This document shows positions 58,050 through 64,000 of a stretch of 64,000 nucleotides of DNA, in pieces. Positions within the stretch are counted from its first letter, which is position 1. Each line of letters starts with the position of its first letter. Made by a program: the position numbers and the translations under genes. Under the pieces are notes generated by a model that was given only the letters and a program-made list of their open reading frames with translations, was not told the DNA's origin and did not search any database. The stretch comes from Blastomyces gilchristii SLH14081 (Eukaryota > Ascomycota > Eurotiomycetes > Onygenales > Ajellomycetaceae). The DNA is taken from positions 472,681 through 536,680 of the forward strand of contig NW_003101681.1 of assembly GCF_000003855.2 (NCBI RefSeq), given 5' to 3'.

Positions 58050-61049
58050 TCAGAAAAAGACCAAATCATCCTTATCCCAGCCCATACGTAACAGTACGTT
58101 TTTGACGGCAACTTCCAACGCTTCAGGCCCGCAAACAAGCACTAGGCTTTTAACACCCCTCTTCCTACCAACGGGAACATACTCCAAGAGCAAATCTTCC
58201 GAAATCCGACCTTTGCGCCCTGTCCAGGTTGCCGACGGCTGGGTCAGAGTATGCACTATGCGACACCTGCCATTCGAATCCTGTGCCACAAATTCATCCA
58301 GCTCAGCGTGGCAGAGTATATCAGCTTCAGTCCGATTGCCATCCACGACCACACATGAGGTGTGGTCCTCTGTGTCCTCCATCACAGTGCGGAGTACTTG
58401 GAAGATAGGGGTGATACCGCTTCCAGCGCAAATCATATGGAACGATTGTACATAACGCTTTTCCCCGTTTAGGAGCACCGCACCTTTCCCTAGGTACTCA
58501 AATTTCCCGACGGGCCCTTTGAACTTTACCATGGCTCCTAGTGGGAGTTTGTCCATTGCCATGGTCATTTTACCACCGTTTGGGTAATCAGGAGTGGGAG
58601 CATACAATTTTATTAGGATGTCTATGGTGCCTACAGCAGTTTGTTTGGAGACGGGGGTGTAGGCTCTGATTATGGTCTCGTCGGTGGATGGGTCGCTAAT
58701 TTTGAGCATGACATGCTTTCCGACGGGAAGACCGAGGCATTGGGAATCGTGAGTGAGCTTAAAGGTAAAGAGGCGGGAGTCTGGTGATATCACTGTTTTG
58801 CTGCTTAGGGATGACGGTGCCCAGAGTTTCGAATCCAGAAATACTTCACGAGAGGGTGACAACGACTCGACGTCGATATCATTCTGTAGGGCCTCTTGAG
58901 ATGATATGTCGAGGCTTCCGATGTGATAATCCCTCATCATCCCCTTCGCGGTTTCGCTATCTATTTGAAATTAGTCAGCGAAGGAAGCAGTTATTTGGTC
59001 AACGTAGGAACCTCACGAATAGCCATGAACTCCCCTGTCACATCAAGACCAGCGGCAGACAGAATGCTCTGTGCCCCTCCTGGATGTTCGTTCAAGAAGG
59101 TGGTACCATCATAAACCTCGCCCTCAAGTGCAAACCATGGCTCAGGCCCAGTTTTATGACTTTTAAACCTCTCTAAACTTATAGTAATGTCCAGGTCAGG
59201 CTTCTTCAGGTTGATTTTAGGGGCTTCCATCGCTGCTATGTTTTCACTGCCTTCTAATACAGCTCCCCAATTTCTATTCGCCAAATCCCCGCCATTTTTC
59301 TTGACGCGCTCCATCCAGCCACCAGGAATCAGAGCGGGTTGAGTCGGGTGCTCAAACCTCAAGTAGCCATCCGTTTTGGTGATAGTAACACGGAACCAAG
59401 GGTTATTCATCATACCAAGAACAGACCAGTACATATCGCGAGGCTGGATATTCAATGCCTCATCCATTGCACGTACCAGAATCGCGTCACTATTTTTCAG
59501 TTCGGTTGTCGATATAGTTAGGGCCCAAAAACACCAACAAAAGCAGGTTTCCTGCCATGACATGTCGATTTTGCCGCCGTACAAGTACTGGTCAACTTCA
59601 CGATACTTGTCCTCGGGGTATTCTATATTTGCCAGCCTCCAAGCTAGGGAGGCAATGCAATGTTAGAACGGATACATCAGGATCTGGGGAGACTACATAC
59701 TCTTCCCCTTATCTAGGGATATTTCGACTCTTGTAATCCTGCGGCCACCTCCACCATAGGCGTAGCCCTTGACGTTATACATGGAAGAGCTGGATACTAC
59801 AATTGTCTCGTCGTGTTCAGGATACACGACAGCGGAGTTGACGTTAAGATCATATATTGCGTACCGCTCATCGTGCCACCATTTTGGCTCGTTCGTGGAT
59901 ATTTCCGGAGATATCATGGTACTATATTTCAAATTTTAACTGGGGAAATATAAAGTTGAGATGCTGTAGGGAAAACTCACGGCAAAACTCGATTATCGTA
60001 TAGATGATACCAATTGTCACTTGGGATATCGGATATGATTAGCTTCGTCAACCATTTAACACTCCGTCCACCAATTTGACCTGGAACAATAACTCGGAGT
60101 GGCCGACCATGGTCTGGCCGAAGTGGCTCGCCGTTCATTTTATGTGCCAGCATTATTCGCTTGTTAGGGTCCATCACCCAATTTAATTTGACAGATGTAC
60201 CGTAGAATCCGTTGGGCTATGGGAGCATCGTCAATGTCTGCTAAAGAAGCGCGGCATAAAGGGGGCCATTACCAGTTTATCTACTCCCTCCATACACACA
60301 TATCTTGCACTTTGAAGCAGCTTCGCCTTTAGTAAGATGGAAGACATCAATGGGCCTGTAAACAGGGCTGTCGATACTCCAGCAGCCCCCCACGAAAAGC
60401 CTTTTGATTTTCTCACCTGGTTCTGTTCCTTGCGTCTGTTTCCGGCACATACCAGAGTAATGGGTGCCGTGATTTGTTCAAATTCGGTCAAAATTTGAGT
60501 GAAATTCAATACTATTGGGCTTTCTACTAGGCTATGTGTATCTAGTTAGTAGGGGTTGTTAGTGTACTCGTTCAGTACGATCAAATTGGACTTCACCCTT
60601 CGATGCTGAGTTTCCAATCGGGAATGTCCTCCTGATGAACCTCAGGAACATATCCATGATTTCTCACGTAAAAGAGTTCTGGAGAAGTAAGAAACCCTAT
60701 GCTCTCATTAATGAATGAAGTTTGGAACAGACAGTATTTTATTAGTCAAGGTATCGGAAGAAAGATAGATACCTTCCTCATATAGGGTAGTTAACGGTGG
60801 TTCAACATTAAAGGGGTGAACACCAGTAAGCCTAATAAGGCGTGGATCTCTAGGGACGTGTTTGTCGGGAGTCTCCTTATCTATATCAAGGACCTGAGTT
60901 GGTTCTTTCGACGGCGGTGGGAGGGGAATATAATGCGTTCTCGGCACGCCCTTTTCAACGTGCCCGGGTTGTTGCGATATGAGAGGAACAAGATTTTTCT
61001 TCTGCGTGAAATTAATTGGAGAACTCTCCAATTGGATAATCGATTCCAT
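58050..61049 (-). CDS. niaD: Assimilatory nitrate reductase [NADPH]
   Basis: Seven exons: 61049-60773, 60696-60597, 60531-60273, 60216-59981, 59921-59701, 59643-59017 and 58960-58050. They give 876 residues, the usual fungal length. Domain order is Mo-pterin (about 80-340), dimerisation (to about 480), cytochrome b5 (about 510-590), FAD (about 615-730) and NADPH (about 740-876). Cys154 in ITLVCAGNRR is the molybdenum ligand. His551 (HPGG) and His574 (AIHSET) are the two haem ligands. RAYTPVS (672-678) binds FAD, and CAGSGITP (751-758) and CGPE (850-853) bind NADPH. All are intact. The enzyme reduces nitrate to nitrite in the cytosol. Introns are 56-77 bp. A TGATAA site for the nitrogen regulator AreA lies 102 bp upstream. 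Confidence 0.97.
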
Positions 61050-61150
61050 GTTGATATTGGATTCATGAAGATTGTTGAAGATTAAAAATAACACTCAAGC
61101 CGATGGTATGAGCATGAGCTTTATAAAAGGGACATATCCCGTAGCAAAGC

Positions 61151-61156
61151 TGATAA
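61151..61156 (+). promoter_or_regulatory. Candidate AreA (GATA-factor) site upstream of niaD
   Basis: TGATAA matches the HGATAR consensus of fungal nitrogen GATA factors and is about 100 bp before the niaD start codon, a usual place. GATA motifs are common by chance, so the assignment is tentative. Confidence 0.4.
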
Positions 61157-63371
61157 GGGAGTTTCGTAAATCAATATTGTGTTTTACACAGAAGATTCTG
61201 TTATTACACCATGCACTGGTGATTCAATGCATCTCCATCTCCGGAGCAGATTAAACAGTCTCAAAAATCACAAGCTGAGACTGTCCTTCACCGCACATCC
61301 GGAACTGATGTCCTCGACAACACCTCAATCCACAACATTCCACGCATATCGGGTGGGTCATCATAGAATGAAAGAGCTATATACGGCTGAAACAGCGCAC
61401 AACGCAGAGAGCCAGGCCAGGCCAGGGGTGGCTAGTGGAAACTATTTCCGAAGAATCCTTCGCAATCGAGAGGCGGACAAGTGTAATTGCAGCCCTTGGG
61501 GGTACAGCAAAAAAGAACCCAGTTTGGGGCTGTGACCCAGGTTGATGGATTATGGAAAAGTCGGACTGGTTCAGCAGGTTATGTAGGATTCGCGGCCAAG
61601 CTCACAGCCATCTTGCAGTCATCACTTCTTCTGCAGCCATGAATGCACCCGTACTAAACGTGTTATGATTGTGAGTCCGCAATGCGTCTGTTGCAGATCG
61701 TATATAATCAGACAATTCCAGCGCGTAATCCGAAGCAGCATTTAGGAATCCGGCTCTCGCAATGAAAATGGTGTACATTCACCACTCAACACTCATTGCA
61801 CAACAAAAGTGGCACTTTTGATGGACTCATAAATGACAGTAGCAGTTGACGATTTCGAAGAAACATTGGGATGGTTAGTTGTACGAGGTTGGACCTGGCC
61901 CAGCAGCCAAAACGGGATGAGTCCAGATCGCGGCTGACAAAGGCTTGGTTCGGATCTCAAAAGTTAAATTCGGACATTGAACTTTCATCTTCCGCGAATA
62001 GTCCCAGGTAACGACGTCGCTGGCCAGAAAATGCTCAATTTGGGCATACGCAGGGTAGAAAAGACGGTATGACGATATTGTCATCGGCGGGGATGACTAC
62101 ATTGCATACAGCTGAGCTTCGCTGTGGTCCTTCTTTAACCACTCCTGAGTTGTGGACTTTTGCACCTCATCCTTACCTCAAATTTTAAGAAGGATTTCAG
62201 TTGCTTAGGAGCGAATACAGTGAAGCGTGTTGAGTTCTATATTTCTATTATATTTATAAAATACCGCCCACTTGCTTACCGACGCTTCATTCAGCTATCA
62301 TATCACGACAAGCGCCACTGAACTTTTCTAGAGAAATGATGAATCACACCCTCTGGATGCCGCTTTACCGAGTCAAATGCTACTGTTGTCGCGTCATACT
62401 TTTCTCGGAGCCGCTGATTGGCTCTGCCTGAAGCACAAGCATGCGCGGAATCACTGCCTGAGAGGGGAGTTTGCTGGGGGCTGGAGGCTGGAGGCAGACA
62501 AATCAACATGTTCTTGTGAGACTGTTAGACGGAGTCGGCATCTTTATTCCTGAACAAAACTCTGAATAGAACTGGATTTGGACGTCATGATGCAACAGAC
62601 AGGTGTCGCGAATTAACTCGCCGATAGGCATAATAATGAAGTTTGCATTAATTCTTTTGAAATTGGTGAACCTCTCTGCCTTGCAGATGCATATGCCTTG
62701 AGGAATTTAAGCGTTCCTCCCGCTTTCTCGGCGCAAAAGCTTGTTTAGGTGCATGATCCAATAAAATTCAGGTCGCCGTACGACCTTGCAACCAGTTTTT
62801 TCGTGATGCAGATATCAAGCAGCCTGGCAACGGGGGTTAGGTGAGTTAATGCCATGCAAATTCTAATTCTAATTCTATTTCAATATCGTTTGGGCTGCAA
62901 TTTTATATTGACTCCTTTACAATATCGAAGGATTTCTGCAAGGAGAATCAAAACCTATGCTCTTTGCAATACTCAGCCCTCGTTCTGACTGGGCAGGACG
63001 CCCTTGGATCGCCCATTCTGCGAACTATTTCATGTGAGGCGTGTCCTCAGTGCCTCAAGCCCTCCCTCATGTTGGCATACGTGCCTACAAAATCGCCTTA
63101 ACAGTTGAATGCGATCAACATAACAAGATTGTTAAAAAGCTGGCCGATATGAGAGGTGGCCCTTAGCAAGAGTCACCATATGAATTTGACGAGAACGAGG
63201 CGTTGAGAAATGGGTACGAGCTTGGGTTTTAGGTTGTGGGAAGATTCAGAAATGCAAATTTGGTTGAGATTTATACCCTCTGGTGATTCCTGCACCTGGC
63301 CAATTTTGTTGTTCATGCGGAAATTGAAAGATTTATTTCCAGTGGCAAGTTTGCGTACCATTGCCGGCAGC

Positions 63372-63379
63372 CTCCGCGG
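63372..63379 (+). promoter_or_regulatory. Sequence matching the NirA consensus
   Basis: CTCCGCGG matches CTCCGHGG, the known site of the nitrate-pathway regulator NirA. It lies 2.3 kb upstream of niaD, far for a working site, and closer to the decayed FMN dehydrogenase. It may be coincidental. Confidence 0.25.
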
Positions 63380-63638
63380 CGTGGGATGACTTCTTCAAAA
63401 TGCTTGGGTAATTATTAACTCGTTTAACTCATATGTTGACTTCAGGGGGTCTTTGCCCCTTACCCAGCAAGGGTAAACCACATGAAGGGAACACGAGACA
63501 GGGCTGTTAGATCCAAAACGAGATACAATAGATGGGAAACTCAATCGATAGATCGATTTCACTGGTATATCAAGTCTATTCTTCCCAAGCTTTCCCTCAA
63601 GTCTAGAGCGCTTCCCTTTACTCTATGATAAGCTCCAT

Positions 63639-64000
63639 CTACAGCCTTGAAATACCAAAGCCGTCCATCTTTTCCACGCCCAGCATTTCCATTCCAATCT
63701 CTCTGATGCTCCCTGCGCCAACCAACGCCATCGTCCTCGAAAGCTCCCGCTCAAAAATATCTAATACTCTCCACCCCCTCCTGTCCGCCATAACTGAGTC
63801 CCCACAGCGCGGAACGGCCCACAAGCGTGAAATCTGCCCCCCAGCGCCAATGCCTTAAATACATCGCTTCCCCTCGTAATACCGCTATCAATAATGACGG
63901 GAACCCTACCACGGACTGCACTGACAATCTCAGGGATCACTTCGATAGTGGAAGGGACAGAGTCCAATTGGCGGCCTCCATAATTATTGCGTTAGCGCCG
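63639..64000 (-). pseudogene. FMN-dependent alpha-hydroxyacid dehydrogenase, C-terminal part, frame-disrupted, runs off the edge
   Basis: The C-terminus of the lactate dehydrogenase/glycolate oxidase family is clear but spread over three frames. Pieces are [19 protein letters not shown] and [20 protein letters not shown], then [20 protein letters not shown] in another frame, then [20 protein letters not shown] and DGFGISRL before TAG 63,641-63,639. Three breaks are visible. About 10 bases are missing at the normal SNHGG motif, which removes the catalytic His. One extra G lies in a G run (near 63,850). Two bases are missing from a GA repeat (near 63,797). Splicing cannot explain them. Two are slippage-type and could be base-calling errors, but the loss of the active-site motif favours a real pseudogene. 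The 5' part is outside the window. Confidence 0.75.

Larger units (their letters stand above)
61050..63638. other. Long region upstream of niaD, no gene recognised
   Basis: About 2.6 kb of normal composition. Open frames up to 118 codons occur on both strands without family resemblance. A short tandem AATTCT repeat (CTAATTCTAATTCTAATTCT) lies near 62,860. It holds the niaD promoter; unlike Aspergillus, no divergent nitrite reductase gene starts here. Confidence 0.5.

Noticed and set aside
61231..61240. NirA site at CTCCGGAG near niaD
   Set aside because: It does not match CTCCGHGG; the second half is AG where GG is needed.
61179..61535. A 118-codon gene upstream of niaD
   Set aside because: No family resemblance and it lies in the expected niaD promoter.

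Overview
The window is filamentous-ascomycete nuclear DNA. Its genes have short introns (about 55-190 bp) with GT..AG ends and CTAAC-type branch points, and the protein set is typical of Pezizomycotina. The gene complement and the isochore-like structure fit a eurotiomycete of the Onygenales, for example a Blastomyces-like fungus; that assignment is inference.

The window has two halves. Positions 1 to about 42,000 are extremely AT-rich and hold no intact gene. This half is a graveyard of transposons inactivated by C-to-T / G-to-A hypermutation (RIP): retroelement frames are continuous but full of stop codons, and paired LTRs differ almost only by transitions. I resolved: (i) a Ty3-type pol (1-9450) interrupted by a 504-bp TIR element and by a full-length 6.9-kb LINE; (ii) that LINE (2229-9166) with ORF1, ORF2, a 15-bp target duplication and a tRNA-like 5' end with A and B boxes, plus 5'-truncated copies; (iii) two copies of a tRNA-derived SINE with the same kind of 3' tail as the LINE; (iv) a Ty1/copia element (about 23,450-27,640); (v) two chromodomain Ty3 elements (chromoviruses) of one family, A (34,882-40,736, + strand) nested in B (28,492-41,482, - strand), B itself lying in another LINE copy; (vi) eight copies of the 504-bp TIR/MITE family with 10-bp target duplications, one nested inside another, plus two fragments. 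An island of ordinary composition sits at about 21,000-21,545, and there is a 100-N gap at 37,347-37,446.

Positions 42,000-64,000 are gene-dense. In order: an Atos-domain protein (-), the rRNA-processing factor Fyv7 (+), a gamma-tubulin complex component of the GCP5/GCP6 class (-), the NuA4 subunit Eaf7 (+), mitochondrial NAD-isocitrate dehydrogenase subunit 1 (-), exocyst subunit Sec5 (+) and assimilatory nitrate reductase niaD (-). A decayed FMN-dependent alpha-hydroxyacid dehydrogenase (-) runs off the right edge. Genes alternate in strand, giving short divergent promoters (Atos/Fyv7, GCP/Eaf7, Idh1/Sec5) and convergent 3' ends. They are housekeeping genes from unrelated pathways; I see no biosynthetic cluster and no nitrite reductase or nitrate transporter beside niaD.

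Exon joins were worked out by hand from reading frame, splice signals and family conservation. The most unusual material is in the transposon half: the fixed-length MITE family, the LINE with a tRNA-like head, and the LINE/SINE pair sharing a 3' end.
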